DNA from: Rhodospirillaceae bacterium
GTDB taxonomy: Bacteria; Pseudomonadota; Alphaproteobacteria; Dongiales; Dongiaceae
Assembly (NCBI GenBank): GCA_016794165.1
Contig: JAEUKV010000051.1
Coordinates: 1 to 53,761 of the forward strand
DNA length: 53,761 nt
Direction: 5' to 3'
The position numbers and the translations under genes were made by a program. Of this stretch, positions 9,730-18,892 are shown piece after piece. The notes under the pieces are model-generated. The model worked only from the letters and a program-made list of their open reading frames with translations. It was not told where the DNA came from and made no database searches. The stretch's first letter is position 1. Each line of letters opens with the position of its first letter.

Positions 9730-9781
9730 CTCTACCAGAAGCAGTAGAGCTTGGGTCTAACCCTCATGATCTCAGATCATG
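9730..9781. promoter_or_regulatory. Two inverted repeats upstream of the acyl-CoA dehydrogenase operon
   Basis: In the 141-bp gap after the LysR gene are an imperfect hairpin (CTCTAC, 8-nt loop, GTAGAG, 9730-9749) and a perfect palindrome (CATGATCT-C-AGATCATG, 9765-9781). Neither has a following T-run, so a terminator is unlikely. The palindrome lies about 80 bp before the acyl-CoA dehydrogenase start and looks like a dimeric-regulator operator. Which protein binds it is unknown. Confidence 0.5.
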
Positions 9782-9863
9782 CCCTGCTGATTATTGTGGC
9801 GCCTCGACCCACGGTCGCGCCTGTTAGAGTCACGCCCATTGGCAATCAAACGGGTGTTCGAGG

Positions 9864-11033
9864 ATGGATCTGGAATTCAGCCCCCGCGAGAAGGAACTGG
9901 CGGCCAAGGGGCGGGCCTTTTGCGACCAGGTCCTTCTGCCCTTGGAGAGCATTACGGACGAGCATGGCGAATTGCCGATGGAACGGCGCGCCGCCGTTCG
10001 GCAGGCGGTGCGGGATTGGGGCCTCGCCGGCATCAATCACGCCAAGGAGCATGGCGGCCTCGGTCTTACCATGGTCGAACAGGTGGCGATCGAGGAACAA
10101 TTGGGCCGCGTCACAAACGGCCTCTGGAGTTGTGTCTGGCGAGCACCCGTCAGCCTCAAATCCGGTACGCCGGCACAGATCGACGCCTATCTCCGCCCAT
10201 CGATCCAGGGTGAGCGGCGCGGCTGCTTTGCCATCACCGAAGCGGAGGCCGGGTCCGACCCCAGGCGAGTCAAGACCAAGGCGATCCGCAAGGGCGATCA
10301 GTGGCTGCTTACCGGCGAGAAGTGGTTCGTCACATCCTACAACGCCTCCGATTTCATCATTGTCCATGCCCATGTTGACGACGATCCGGACAAGCCCACG
10401 CTGTTCTTGGTCGACAAGCCGGTCGCGAATATGGTGCATCTGCGTTCTCCCAAATTCATGCACAACTTTGCCTTCGACCATGCGGAGCTGCGCTTCGAGG
10501 AAGCGGCGGTGCCGGCCGATCGCATGCTGGGTGCCGTCGGCCAGGGTCTGGAACTCACCAAGGATTGGTTCGTCGAGGCGCGGCTGCAGATCTCCTCGCA
10601 CACGCTGGGCGCGGCGATCCGCGCTGCCGAAATCGCCAATGACTACGCCACGACGCGGCATCAGTTCGAGCGGCCGATCCGCGATTTCCAGGGCGTCGAG
10701 TTCATGCTGGCCGACATGGCGGTGGAAATCTTTGCCGCCAAGTCCATGCTCTACCGTGTGGCCTGGGAGATCGACCGCGGCCTGGACCGCAAGACCATCC
10801 ACGCCCATGCCAGCGCCCTCAAGCTCCATTGCTCTGAAATGGCCGGGCGGGTGATCGACAAGGCGCTGCAGGTGCTGGGCGGGCGCGGTTACATGCGTGA
10901 GAATCCGGTCGAGCGCCTCTATCGCGATATCCGTGTCGATCGCATCTGGGAGGGCACCTCCGAGATTCAGCGTGTAGTGGTGGGTGGCCAGATCCGCAAG
11001 CGCGGTCTCGATATCTATAGCGGCTGGTATTGA
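9864..11033 (+). CDS. Acyl-CoA dehydrogenase
   Basis: This 389-residue flavoenzyme would oxidise an acyl-CoA to its trans-2-enoyl-CoA, passing electrons to ETF. It has the family's N-terminal helical domain, the FAD/beta-domain motif CFAITEAEAGSD, and the C-terminal helical domain with QFERPI, QVLGGRGYMRENPVERLYRDIR and RIWEGTSEIQ. The Glu of WEGT is in the position of the usual catalytic base. Length matches the family. Substrate cannot be assigned. It precedes a polyamine-type ABC importer by 41 bp, which suggests a shared catabolic role but does not show it. Confidence 0.92.
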   Translation: MDLEFSPREKELAAKGRAFCDQVLLPLESITDEHGELPMERRAAVRQAVRDWGLAGINHAKEHGGLGLTMVEQVAIEEQLGRVTNGLWSCVWRAPVSLKSGTPAQIDAYLRPSIQGERRGCFAITEAEAGSDPRRVKTKAIRKGDQWLLTGEKWFVTSYNASDFIIVHAHVDDDPDKPTLFLVDKPVANMVHLRSPKFMHNFAFDHAELRFEEAAVPADRMLGAVGQGLELTKDWFVEARLQISSHTLGAAIRAAEIANDYATTRHQFERPIRDFQGVEFMLADMAVEIFAAKSMLYRVAWEIDRGLDRKTIHAHASALKLHCSEMAGRVIDKALQVLGGRGYMRENPVERLYRDIRVDRIWEGTSEIQRVVVGGQIRKRGLDIYSGWY

Positions 11034-11074
11034 AGAGAGTGACGATGGCGACGATCAGAAGGTGCCGTTAACGG

Positions 11075-11908
11075 ATGTCACGGCAGAGACTGCACACAGT
11101 CTGCCTGTTGGCACCGGCCCTTTTCTTCCTCTTGCTGCTGTTCGTGCTGCCCCTGGCGCGGCTCTTTTCCCTTGCCTTCACCGATGAAGGAGGGGCGCTC
11201 TCGACGTTCGCCATTCTGGCGGAGAGCGAGGTCTATCGCCGCGTCATGGTGAACACGTTCATCGTGGCTGTTGCCGTCACCGCCATCACGGTGCTCCTGG
11301 CCTGGCCGGTCGCCTATGGCTTGACCCGGCTCAAGGGGATCTGGTTCGCGCTGGCCCTCTATGGCGTGCTGTTCCCGTTCTGGATTTCGGTTCTGGTGCG
11401 CACCTTCTCCTGGATGGTTCTGCTCGAGCGCAATGGCCCGATCAACCGGCTGCTGCAGGGAATCGGCGTCACCAACCAACCCCTTGCCCTGCTGTTCAAC
11501 GATACCGGGGTCATGATCGGCATGGTTCATGTGCTGCTGCCCTATGCCATCATGCCGCTCTATGCTGCGATGGCCCGAATCGACCGCCGCCTGCTGCTGG
11601 CCAGCGACGGGCTCGGCGCCGGCCTGCTTGACACTTTCTTCCGCATCTATTTCCCGCTGGCCCTGCCCGGGCTGCTGGGCGGCGCCACCTTTGTCTTCCT
11701 GCTCTCGCTGGGCTTCTTCATCACCCCGGCGCTGCTGGGCGGAGCGAACGCCATCACGCTTTCGATGCTGATCGCTAGCTTTGTCACCGATCGCCTGGCC
11801 TGGTCTCTGGCGGCGGCGGGCTCCCTGGTACTGCTGGTTGTGGTGCTGGCGCTTCTTGCCCTCACGGCGCGGTTGCTGCCGCTCGACAAGGGGATGTTCG
11901 CCAGATGA
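11075..11908 (+). CDS. ABC transporter permease, spermidine/putrescine (PotB) type
   Basis: This 277-residue inner-membrane protein has six predicted helices. The N-terminal APALFFLLLLFVLPLARLFSLAF segment and the EAA-like loop around DGLGAGLLDTFFRIYFPLALPGL fit type I importer permeases of the PotB/PotH group. Its stop overlaps the next permease start (ATGA). Together with the following three genes it forms a complete importer. The substrate is likely a polyamine, amino-acid-derived amine or related organic cation, inferred only from family. Confidence 0.88.
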   Translation: MSRQRLHTVCLLAPALFFLLLLFVLPLARLFSLAFTDEGGALSTFAILAESEVYRRVMVNTFIVAVAVTAITVLLAWPVAYGLTRLKGIWFALALYGVLFPFWISVLVRTFSWMVLLERNGPINRLLQGIGVTNQPLALLFNDTGVMIGMVHVLLPYAIMPLYAAMARIDRRLLLASDGLGAGLLDTFFRIYFPLALPGLLGGATFVFLLSLGFFITPALLGGANAITLSMLIASFVTDRLAWSLAAAGSLVLLVVVLALLALTARLLPLDKGMFAR

Positions 11909-12705
11909 GCAGACTACCGCTCCCGCTTCGTATCCTTGCCCATGGTGGCGCTGGCTTGGTGCTGGCCTTCCTCGTGCTGCCGATCCTGGCGGTGCTGCCG
12001 GCCTCGTTCAACAAGGCGAGTTTCATCTATCTGCCGCCGAATGCCTATTCCCTGCGCTGGTACGAGGCCTTCTTCCTCGATCGGGAATGGCAAAGCGCAC
12101 TCGTCAACAGCACCCATGTCGCCGTGATTGCGACCGTTGTGGCCGTCATTCTGGGCACGCTCTCGGCCATCGGCCTGCGCCGCATCCGGGGGCGGTTGCA
12201 GCGGCTTATCACCGGGCTTTTCCTCGCCCCGATGATCGTCCCGGTGATCGTGACGGCGGTCGCCGTCTATCGCAGCGCGCTTGATGTCGGCCTCAGCGGC
12301 ACGCCGATCGGCCTTGGGCTCAGTCATGCCATGCTGGCCTTTCCCTTTGTCGTCATCAATGTCGGCATCGCCCTTCGGGCCGTCGACGAAAACTGGCTGC
12401 GGGCCGCGGCCGGGCTCGGCGCATCGCCCTGGACCATCTTCCACACCGTGACCCTGCCCAACATCACGCCGGGTCTGGTCGGCGGCGGCGTCTTCGCCTT
12501 CATTACCTCCTTTGACGAGGTGGTGGTGGCGGTGTTCATGGCCGGGTATGCCAGCAAGACACTGCCGGTAAAGATGTGGGAGGCGATCCGCATCGAATTC
12601 ACGCCGGTCGTCGCGGTGGCGGCGGTCATTCTCATTCTGCTGGCGGTCCTGCTGTTCGGGATCGCGCAGATGCTGACAAAAAAAGCGGAGCAATCGGTAC
12701 CATGA
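11905..12705 (+). CDS. ABC transporter permease, spermidine/putrescine (PotC) type
   Basis: This 266-residue protein has six predicted helices and the EAA loop AAAGLGASPWTIFHTVTLPNITPGLVGG, as expected for PotC/PotI permeases. Its start lies in the stop of the upstream permease, and its own stop overlaps the ATG of the ATPase gene at 12702. It would pair with the upstream permease to form the membrane channel of the importer. Confidence 0.88.
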   Translation: MSRLPLPLRILAHGGAGLVLAFLVLPILAVLPASFNKASFIYLPPNAYSLRWYEAFFLDREWQSALVNSTHVAVIATVVAVILGTLSAIGLRRIRGRLQRLITGLFLAPMIVPVIVTAVAVYRSALDVGLSGTPIGLGLSHAMLAFPFVVINVGIALRAVDENWLRAAAGLGASPWTIFHTVTLPNITPGLVGGGVFAFITSFDEVVVAVFMAGYASKTLPVKMWEAIRIEFTPVVAVAAVILILLAVLLFGIAQMLTKKAEQSVP

Positions 12706-13769
12706 GTACGGTCGGCCAGTCCCTGCGCTTTGTCGGTGCCGCCAAGAGCTATGGCGACGTCGCTGCGCTGAAGCCGACCGATCTCATGGTCGAACCCGGC
12801 GAGTTCCTGACCCTGCTCGGTCCGTCTGGATCCGGCAAGACGACCCTGCTCAACCTGCTGGCGGGCTATGTCGAGCCCAGTGCCGGGAAGATTTTCATCG
12901 GGTCGCGCGAGGTGACGCATCTGCCGGCGCGCCACCGCAATATCGGCATGGTGTTCCAGAACTACGCCCTCTTTCCGCACATGAACGTGCGAGAGAATGT
13001 CGCCTACGGGCTCAAGGTGCGGCGGTTGTCCCGAGCCGAGGTCGAGCGCCGCGTCGAGGCGGCATTGCATCTGGTCCATCTCGATGGCTATGCCGACCGT
13101 GCTATCCAGCAGATGTCCGGCGGCCAGCAGCAGCGCGTGGCGCTGGCGCGCGCCATCGTGATCGAACCCGACGTGCTGCTGATGGATGAGCCGCTGGGCG
13201 CCCTCGACAAGCAGCTGCGCCGCTCGGTGCAGCTGGAGTTGCGGCGCCTGCACGAGGAGCATCGTCGCACCACGATCTATGTCACCCATGACCAGGAAGA
13301 GGCATTGGTACTCTCCGACCGGGTGGCGGTGATGCGTGATGGGCGGATCGAACAGTTGGGTGGCGTCGACGATCTCTACGACCGGCCGGTCAACGCCTTT
13401 GTAGCTGGTTTCATCGGGGAATCCAATTTGCTGCCCGCCCGCGTGACGGCGATCGATGGCAGCGACGCCACAGTCGACGTGCCAGCGCTGGGATGGACGG
13501 TGGTGGCACCGGCAGCGTCCGGCATCGCCCCCGGCCAGGACGCCTCGCTGCTGCTGCGGCCGGAACATGTGCTGATCAATGCCGGCGACGGGATCGCCGC
13601 GGAGATCGACGAGGTCGTCTATCTCGGGGAACTCACGGCCCTCCATCTCCGGCTCGGCAGCGGCGACCGGCTCTGGGCCCGGCAGATCACCAATCGCAGC
13701 CTGCGCCGCGGGACGCAGGTCACGCTGTCCTGGCAACAGGAGAATGCCCGCATCGTGCCGAACGATTGA
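12702..13769 (+). CDS. ABC transporter ATP-binding protein, PotA type
   Basis: The ATG at 12702 is preferred to in-frame starts upstream because it overlaps the permease stop as ATGA and gives a standard N-terminus (about 355 residues). It shows Walker [11 protein letters not shown]-loop VFQNYALFPHMNV, signature [14 protein letters not shown], Walker B VLLMDEPLGALD and switch His in [10 protein letters not shown]-terminal TOBE domain (about 270-355) is typical of PotA/CUT1-like ATPases. It energises the two permeases upstream. Confidence 0.9.
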   Translation: MSTVGQSLRFVGAAKSYGDVAALKPTDLMVEPGEFLTLLGPSGSGKTTLLNLLAGYVEPSAGKIFIGSREVTHLPARHRNIGMVFQNYALFPHMNVRENVAYGLKVRRLSRAEVERRVEAALHLVHLDGYADRAIQQMSGGQQQRVALARAIVIEPDVLLMDEPLGALDKQLRRSVQLELRRLHEEHRRTTIYVTHDQEEALVLSDRVAVMRDGRIEQLGGVDDLYDRPVNAFVAGFIGESNLLPARVTAIDGSDATVDVPALGWTVVAPAASGIAPGQDASLLLRPEHVLINAGDGIAAEIDEVVYLGELTALHLRLGSGDRLWARQITNRSLRRGTQVTLSWQQENARIVPND

Positions 13770-13805
13770 TGAGTGACGGACAACAACCAGAATAGGGAGT
13801 GGACC

Positions 13806-14858
13806 ATGCGTAGACGTGAATTTCTCGCCACCGCCGCGGCGGCTGGCGCCTTGACCGGCCTGGCCGGAGCGATGTCGCCGGCCTTTGCGGCGCGACCCTT
13901 TACCTTCACTTCCTGGGGCGGCGCGCTGTCGGATGCCGAGAAGGCGGCTTTTACCGATCCCTTCGCCCAGATGAAGGGCATCGAGATCATCAACACCTCG
14001 CCGACCGAAACCGCCAAGATCAAGGCGATGGTCGAAGCCGGCGCGGTCGAATGGGATCTGGTTGACGTCGGTGGTCGCACGGTCTGGCAGGGCGGCGAAG
14101 ATGGGTTCCTGGAGAAGCTCGATCTCTCGAAAATTCCCAATGCCGCGGCGCTCGAGCCGGGCTGGGTCTCGCCCTATGGCATCGCCACTTCGACCGGGGC
14201 AACCATCATTGCCTGGTCGAGCAATGCCTTTCCCGATGGCGGGCCACAATCCTGGGCGGACTTCTACGACGTGAAACGGTTCCCCGGACCGCGCGGCCTC
14301 TACAAGTACTTCTACTACAACTATGAAGCGGCCCTGCTGGCCGCTGGCGTCAAGCGGGACGAGGTATTCCCGATGACCGAGGAAAAGGTCGAGATGGCAT
14401 TGGCCAAGGTGGCCGAGCTGAAGCCGAATGTCTCGGTCTGGTGGGGCGCCGGGGCGCAGCCGCCGCAGCTTCTCTCCACCGGCGAACTGGCCCTGTCATC
14501 GGCCTGGAGCGGGCGCATGCTCGCCGCCACGGCGGAAGGCGCCCCGGTCGGCTATACCTACAAGGACGGCATCGCCTGGGCCAATTGGTGGGTCATCCCC
14601 AAGGGCTCGCCCCATGTGGAGACGGCGCACGAACTGCTGAACTATGCCCTGGCCGCCGAGAACCAGGCGAAGCTGCTGGAGTTGAAAACATATGGGCCGG
14701 TGCTCGGTAGCGCCACCGACAGTGCCGATGCCGAGACCAGGAAGATCCTGGTCATGACTGAGGACAACATCAAGGACATGGTGATCCTCAATGAAGAGGA
14801 AGCCAACAAGTACTCGCGCGCCTATGAGGAGCGCTGGAACCAGCTGATGCTGGGCTGA
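13806..14858 (+). CDS. ABC transporter substrate-binding protein, PotD type, with Tat-like signal
   Basis: The ATG at 13806 follows a good ribosome site (AGGGAG, 13793-13798) and opens with RRREFLATAAAAGALTGLAGA, a twin-arginine-type signal peptide cleaved near residue 30 (AFA-ARPF). An in-frame start at 13773 would add 11 residues in front of the signal and is less likely. The mature protein (about 320 residues) is a periplasmic binding protein of the PotD/PotF superfamily (FTFTSWGG at its N-terminus). It completes the importer encoded by the three genes before it. Confidence 0.88.
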   Translation: MRRREFLATAAAAGALTGLAGAMSPAFAARPFTFTSWGGALSDAEKAAFTDPFAQMKGIEIINTSPTETAKIKAMVEAGAVEWDLVDVGGRTVWQGGEDGFLEKLDLSKIPNAAALEPGWVSPYGIATSTGATIIAWSSNAFPDGGPQSWADFYDVKRFPGPRGLYKYFYYNYEAALLAAGVKRDEVFPMTEEKVEMALAKVAELKPNVSVWWGAGAQPPQLLSTGELALSSAWSGRMLAATAEGAPVGYTYKDGIAWANWWVIPKGSPHVETAHELLNYALAAENQAKLLELKTYGPVLGSATDSADAETRKILVMTEDNIKDMVILNEEEANKYSRAYEERWNQLMLG

Positions 14859-14879
14859 GCCGTCGGCGCGGACAGGAAG

Positions 14880-14909
14880 GGCCCGCACCCGCAAGGGGGC
14901 GGGCCTTTT
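14880..14909 (+). terminator. Intrinsic terminator of the polyamine-type transporter operon
   Basis: Stem GGCCCGC (14880-14886) pairs with GCGGGCC (14899-14905), extended inside by CCC/GGG, and is followed by TTTT. It lies between the binding-protein gene and the convergent modC stop. Confidence 0.85.
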
Positions 14910-16013
14910 CTATGGCGCACCGAAACCGGGCGCGTCGAACGTCACCGACTTCACCAGGGCGAAGATGTCCGCGCCCGGCACCAGGCCGAGTTCCACTACC
15001 GACGCGCGGGTGATGCGGGCACGGAGGTGCCGGCCGCTGCCGATATCGAGCAGCAAATCGGCCTGGGCTGCGTCCGCGGGGGCCGCTATCTCCGCGATCC
15101 GCGCCGTCAGGATGTTGCGGATGCTGATGCCCTGCGGCCGCTCCGTCGCGATGGAAATGTCCCGCGCCTTTATGCGCAGGCGCAGGCTGGTCCCAATCGG
15201 CGCATCCAGTTCCGGCACGGACAGGATCTGATCGTCGAGATCGAGCTGGCTCAATCGGTAGCGCGGATCGTGTCCTACAATTCGGGCGGTCAGCGCGACA
15301 CCGGGCTCAAAACGCTCGCCATTGCCCGGCAGGTCGAGTCTCTCCAGCACGACATCGACCGGGCCTGCGGCCAGCAGCCGCCCATTCCGCAGCACCATCA
15401 TGCGGTCGGCAAGGCGTGCCACCTCATCGATATCATGGCTGACATAGATCGTGGGAATATCGAATGCCCGCGGCAGGCGCTCGAGATAGGGCAGGATCTC
15501 CGCCTTGCGCTTGAAGTCGAGGGCGGCCAGGGGCTCGTCCATCAGCAGCAGACGCGGTCGTGTGAGCAGGGTGCGGCCGATGGCGACACGCTGCCTCTCC
15601 CCGCCCGAGAGCGACGTGACGCGGCGCCCGAGCAGGGGGGCGAGGTCAAGCGCGGAGATGACCTGATCAAGACCAATGCCGCTTGCGACATGACGCGAGC
15701 GCCTCTCCGCATAGCTGAGATTGCCCTCCACATCGAGATGCGGGAACAGGCGCGCATCCTGGAACACATAGCCGGCACCGCGCTTGTGTGCCGCAAGCTG
15801 TTGGTGCCCTGTGCCCGACTGCCAGATTTCGCCCGAGAACTCGATCCGTCCTTCGGCCTTGCACTCAAGGCCGGCAAGAATCCGCAGCAAGGTACTCTTG
15901 CCGCAGCCGGAAGGACCGAACAGGGCCGTGATGCCCTCAAGCGGGATGGCGTGCGCGACCTCGAGCGTAAAGTCGGGATACGAAATCTTGAGGTCGAATT
16001 TGAGGGTACTCAT
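14910..16013 (-). CDS. modC: Molybdate ABC transporter ATP-binding protein
   Basis: This 367-residue ATPase has Walker A GPSGCGKST (33-41), signature LSGGERQRVAIGRTLL, Walker B LLLMDEPLAALD and switch VSHDIDEVARLADR. A C-terminal MOP/TOBE domain (about 290-360, including GTSLRLRIKARDISIA) binds oxyanions and is typical of ModC. Its ATG overlaps the modB stop. Molybdate uptake would supply the molybdenum cofactor of the nicotinate dehydrogenase encoded further on. Confidence 0.93.
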   Translation of the reverse strand: MSTLKFDLKISYPDFTLEVAHAIPLEGITALFGPSGCGKSTLLRILAGLECKAEGRIEFSGEIWQSGTGHQQLAAHKRGAGYVFQDARLFPHLDVEGNLSYAERRSRHVASGIGLDQVISALDLAPLLGRRVTSLSGGERQRVAIGRTLLTRPRLLLMDEPLAALDFKRKAEILPYLERLPRAFDIPTIYVSHDIDEVARLADRMMVLRNGRLLAAGPVDVVLERLDLPGNGERFEPGVALTARIVGHDPRYRLSQLDLDDQILSVPELDAPIGTSLRLRIKARDISIATERPQGISIRNILTARIAEIAAPADAAQADLLLDIGSGRHLRARITRASVVELGLVPGADIFALVKSVTFDAPGFGAP

Positions 16014-16696
16014 GCACCGCTACCGACATGCAGCGGAAAGCGCCGGTTCATCACATAGACAAAGAGCAAAACCATGAAGGAAAAGGCCAGCAAGCCCGCC
16101 GCCAGCACATGGGCCTCGGCATAGCGGATCGTTTCGACATGCTCGTAAATGGCGATCGAGATGACCTTGGTTTCGCCCGGGATGTTGCCGCCGACCATCA
16201 ACACGACACCGAACTCGCCAATGGTATGGGCGAAGGTCAGAACGACGGCGGTGAGGAAGCCGCGCGCGGCCAGCGGCACGATCACGGTCAGGAAGGCGTC
16301 AAAAGGCGCGGCGCGCAGGGTTGCCGCCGCTTCCATTGGCGCTCGCCCCAGGGTCTCGAAAGTTGCCTGCAGTGGCTGCACGGTGAAGGGCAGGGAATAG
16401 ATCACCGACGCGACGACCAGGCCCACGAAGGAGAAGGTGAGCTGGGTCCCGGTCATGTCGACCCACAGCCCGCCGATCGTTGAATTCGGACTGAAGAAGA
16501 CCAGCATGTAGAAACCGAGCACGGTGGGCGGCAGGACCAGGGGCAAGGCGGTGACGGCTTCGACCACCGCCTTGATGCGCCACCTGGTTACCGAGAGCCA
16601 CCAGGCAATCGGCGTTCCCACGATCAGCAGAATGAACGTGGTGAGGGTTGCCAGGTGAAGCGTGAGCCAGAGCGGGCCGAGATCCGGGATTGTCAT
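16010..16696 (-). CDS. modB: Molybdate ABC transporter permease
   Basis: With the ATG at 16696 the protein is 228 residues and begins MTIPDLGPLWLTLHLATLT, aligning with the usual ModB start. A TTG at 16741 would add 15 residues and sit 3 bp after modA; it is a possible alternative. About five or six membrane helices are visible, with LPLVLPPTVLGFYML and the EAA-like loop TLGRAPMEAAATLRAAPFDAFL typical of ModB. The stop overlaps the modC start. Confidence 0.9.
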   Translation of the reverse strand: MTIPDLGPLWLTLHLATLTTFILLIVGTPIAWWLSVTRWRIKAVVEAVTALPLVLPPTVLGFYMLVFFSPNSTIGGLWVDMTGTQLTFSFVGLVVASVIYSLPFTVQPLQATFETLGRAPMEAAATLRAAPFDAFLTVIVPLAARGFLTAVVLTFAHTIGEFGVVLMVGGNIPGETKVISIAIYEHVETIRYAEAHVLAAGLLAFSFMVLLFVYVMNRRFPLHVGSGA

Positions 16697-16744
16697 CGCC
16701 CGGATTGTATCCGCCGCCGCTGCCTCATGCGCAACCCCCAAATA

Positions 16745-17521
16745 TCATTCAATGCCATAGCCGAAGCTTTCGATCACGGCATGGGCCTCATCGGTCTTGA
16801 GATAGTCGAGGAAAGCCCTGGCAGCCTCATTGTCCCGGCCGGCATTGGTGAGGATCGCATCCTGTTTGATCGGCTGGAACAATTCCTGCGGCACGATCCA
16901 GGCCGAGCCGGTCGACGGTTTGGTTGGGCTTTGCACGGCGGAGAGGGCGACGAAACCCAGCTCCGCATTGCCCGTGGCTACCATGGAATGGGTCTGGCCG
17001 ATATTCTCGCCCATGACGATCCTGGGTTGCAGCGTTGCCCAGAGGTCAAGGGATTCAAGCGTCTGCTGCGCCGCGATGCCATAGGGGGCCAGTTCCGGAT
17101 TGGCGATGGCGAGATGCGCGAAGCTGCCGGCCCTCAATGTCTCGGCGCCGTCGCTGCCGATCAGATCCTGCTTGGCGCTCCAGAGGGCGAGTTTTCCCAC
17201 GGCATAGGTGAACCGGCTGCTGCCGTCACCGGCACCTTCTGCGGCCAGTTTCGCCGGCGTCTTGGCATCGGCTGAAAGCAGGATGTGGAAAGGTGCGCCT
17301 TCCTTGATCTGGGCATAGAGTTTTCCGGTGGAGCCGGTGGTGGCAAGTATCCTGTGCCCGGTGGAGGCCTCGAATTTCGGCGCCAGCTGCTCGATCGCCT
17401 CGGCGAAATTGGCGGCGACGGCGACCAAGGCCTCGTCGGCCCTGGCGATGGGTGCGCCGGCCAGGACGACGAGCGCAGTGAGGCTGGCGACGAACGGCCG
17501 GATAACGGATAGGCGCAGCAT
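16745..17521 (-). CDS. modA: Molybdate-binding periplasmic protein
   Basis: This 258-residue protein has a Sec signal peptide (1-28, ending PIARA) and the ModA hallmarks VAVAANFAEAIEQL, GSTGKLYAQIKEGAPFHILLSAD and the C-terminal FLDYLKTDEAHAVIESFGY. It is first in the modABC operon. A ModE-like box lies 20-43 bp before its start, so molybdate-responsive repression is likely. Confidence 0.94.
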   Translation of the reverse strand: MLRLSVIRPFVASLTALVVLAGAPIARADEALVAVAANFAEAIEQLAPKFEASTGHRILATTGSTGKLYAQIKEGAPFHILLSADAKTPAKLAAEGAGDGSSRFTYAVGKLALWSAKQDLIGSDGAETLRAGSFAHLAIANPELAPYGIAAQQTLESLDLWATLQPRIVMGENIGQTHSMVATGNAELGFVALSAVQSPTKPSTGSAWIVPQELFQPIKQDAILTNAGRDNEAARAFLDYLKTDEAHAVIESFGYGIE

Positions 17522-17540
17522 GGGATCCCTTCATGTTGAG

Positions 17541-17564
17541 CGTTATATGCCATCGTATATATCG
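17541..17564. promoter_or_regulatory. Candidate ModE (molybdenum) box
   Basis: The 24-bp site CGTTATAT-N8-ATATATCG is an imperfect palindrome with the same length and arm pattern as the E. coli modA ModE operator as I recall it. It lies 20 bp upstream of modA and 120 bp upstream of the divergent enamidase gene. No modE gene is in the window, so the binding protein must be encoded elsewhere. Confidence 0.7.
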
Positions 17565-17683
17565 AATTCGAAACGACGTCAAAGCCCAACCACTTCATCC
17601 ATTCTCCCTTGTATTTCTTGGATAATGTCGGCATCTCGACTAACATCCACAGCATCACGACGCCAAGAGACAGGGAGAATTCC

Positions 17684-18892
17684 ATGGCGCATGACGCACC
17701 GGCCGGCGGGGCCGGCCCCGGCAAGCTGGCCATCCGCAATATCGGTATGATCCTCTCCGGCGATCTCGCCAATCCGATCCTCGCCGGTGACGCGCTGCTG
17801 GCCGAGAACGGCAAGATCGTCGCATGGGGCAGGGCCAAGGACCTCGACCTCGACGATGCGGCGACGGTGATCGATGCGCAGGGTGTCACCTTGGCGCCTG
17901 GGCTCATTGACAGCCATGTGCATCCAGTGGCCGGCGACTGGACGCCGCGCCAGAACCAGATCGGCTGGATCGATTCATCGCTTCATGGCGGAGTGACCAC
18001 CATGATCTCGGCGGGCGAGGTGCATATGCCCGGCCGGCCCAAGGACATCGTCGGCTTGAAGGCCATGGCGATCTTCCATGCCCGCGCCTTCGGCGCCTTC
18101 CGCCCGGGCGGTGTGAAGGTACATGGCGGGGCACCGGTGATCGAACCCGGCATGACGGAGCAGGATTTCAAGGATCTTGCCGATGCCGGGGTGCGGCTCC
18201 TGGGCGAGATCGGCCTTGGCGGCGTCAAGGAAGGGGTGACGGGACGGCAGATGGTTGGCTGGGCGAGGAAATACGGTATCCAGTCGACCATCCATACCGG
18301 CGGCCCCTCGATTCCGGGCTCGGGTCTCATCGACAAGGATGTGGTTCTCGAGGTGGACGCCGACGTGGTCGGGCATATCAATGGCGGTCATACCGCACTT
18401 CCCGACAGCCAGATCCGTTGCATCTGCGAGGGCTGCCAGCGCGGTCTTGAGATCGTGCACAACGGCAATGAACGCGCGGCCCTCTATACGCTCCGCACGG
18501 CCAGGGAAATGGGGGAACTCCGCCGCGTCATCCTCGGCACCGATGCGCCGGCAGGCTCGGGCGTACAGCCCTTGGGCATTCTGCGCATGGTCGCGATGCT
18601 CTCGTCACTGGGCGATATCCCGGCGGAGGTGGCCTTCTGTTTCGCCACCGGCAACACCACGCGCATGCGCAATCTCAATGCAGGCCTCATCGAGAAGGGC
18701 ATGGCGGCCGATTTCGTCTTCCTCGACAAGGCGCAGCATTCCGCTGGCAAGGATCTGCTCCAATCCGTGCAGCTTGGCGATCTGCCGGGGGTCGGCATGG
18801 TGGTGATCGACGGTATTCCCCGCATCCAGCGCAGCCGCAACACCCCGCCGGCGACGCGCATTCCGGACCTGGCGAAGGGGAAGCTGGGTTAG
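17684..18892 (+). CDS. Enamidase (6-oxo-1,4,5,6-tetrahydronicotinate amidohydrolase)
   Basis: The ATG at 17684 follows AGGGAGA and gives 402 residues. In the nicotinate pathway this amidohydrolase opens the reduced ring of 1,4,5,6-tetrahydro-6-oxonicotinate to 2-formylglutarate and ammonia. Metal and active-site motifs of the amidohydrolase fold are present: DSHVHP, HTGG followed by SIPGSG, GHINGG and GTDAPAGSG. The stretch SLHGGVTTMISAGEVHMPGR matches my memory of the Eubacterium barkeri enzyme closely. It is divergent from modABC and convergent with the nicotinate operon. A general dihydroorotase-like hydrolase is the alternative, but the context makes that unlikely. Confidence 0.88.
   Translation: MAHDAPAGGAGPGKLAIRNIGMILSGDLANPILAGDALLAENGKIVAWGRAKDLDLDDAATVIDAQGVTLAPGLIDSHVHPVAGDWTPRQNQIGWIDSSLHGGVTTMISAGEVHMPGRPKDIVGLKAMAIFHARAFGAFRPGGVKVHGGAPVIEPGMTEQDFKDLADAGVRLLGEIGLGGVKEGVTGRQMVGWARKYGIQSTIHTGGPSIPGSGLIDKDVVLEVDADVVGHINGGHTALPDSQIRCICEGCQRGLEIVHNGNERAALYTLRTAREMGELRRVILGTDAPAGSGVQPLGILRMVAMLSSLGDIPAEVAFCFATGNTTRMRNLNAGLIEKGMAADFVFLDKAQHSAGKDLLQSVQLGDLPGVGMVVIDGIPRIQRSRNTPPATRIPDLAKGKLG

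Noticed and set aside
12324-14249. Long minus-strand open frame opposite the polyamine-type ATPase and binding-protein genes
   Set aside because: It is an antisense shadow of GC-rich genes with good motifs on the plus strand; its protein is low-complexity and has no recognisable domain.
15027-16058. Plus-strand open frame opposite modC
   Set aside because: modC has all ABC motifs on the other strand; this frame has none.
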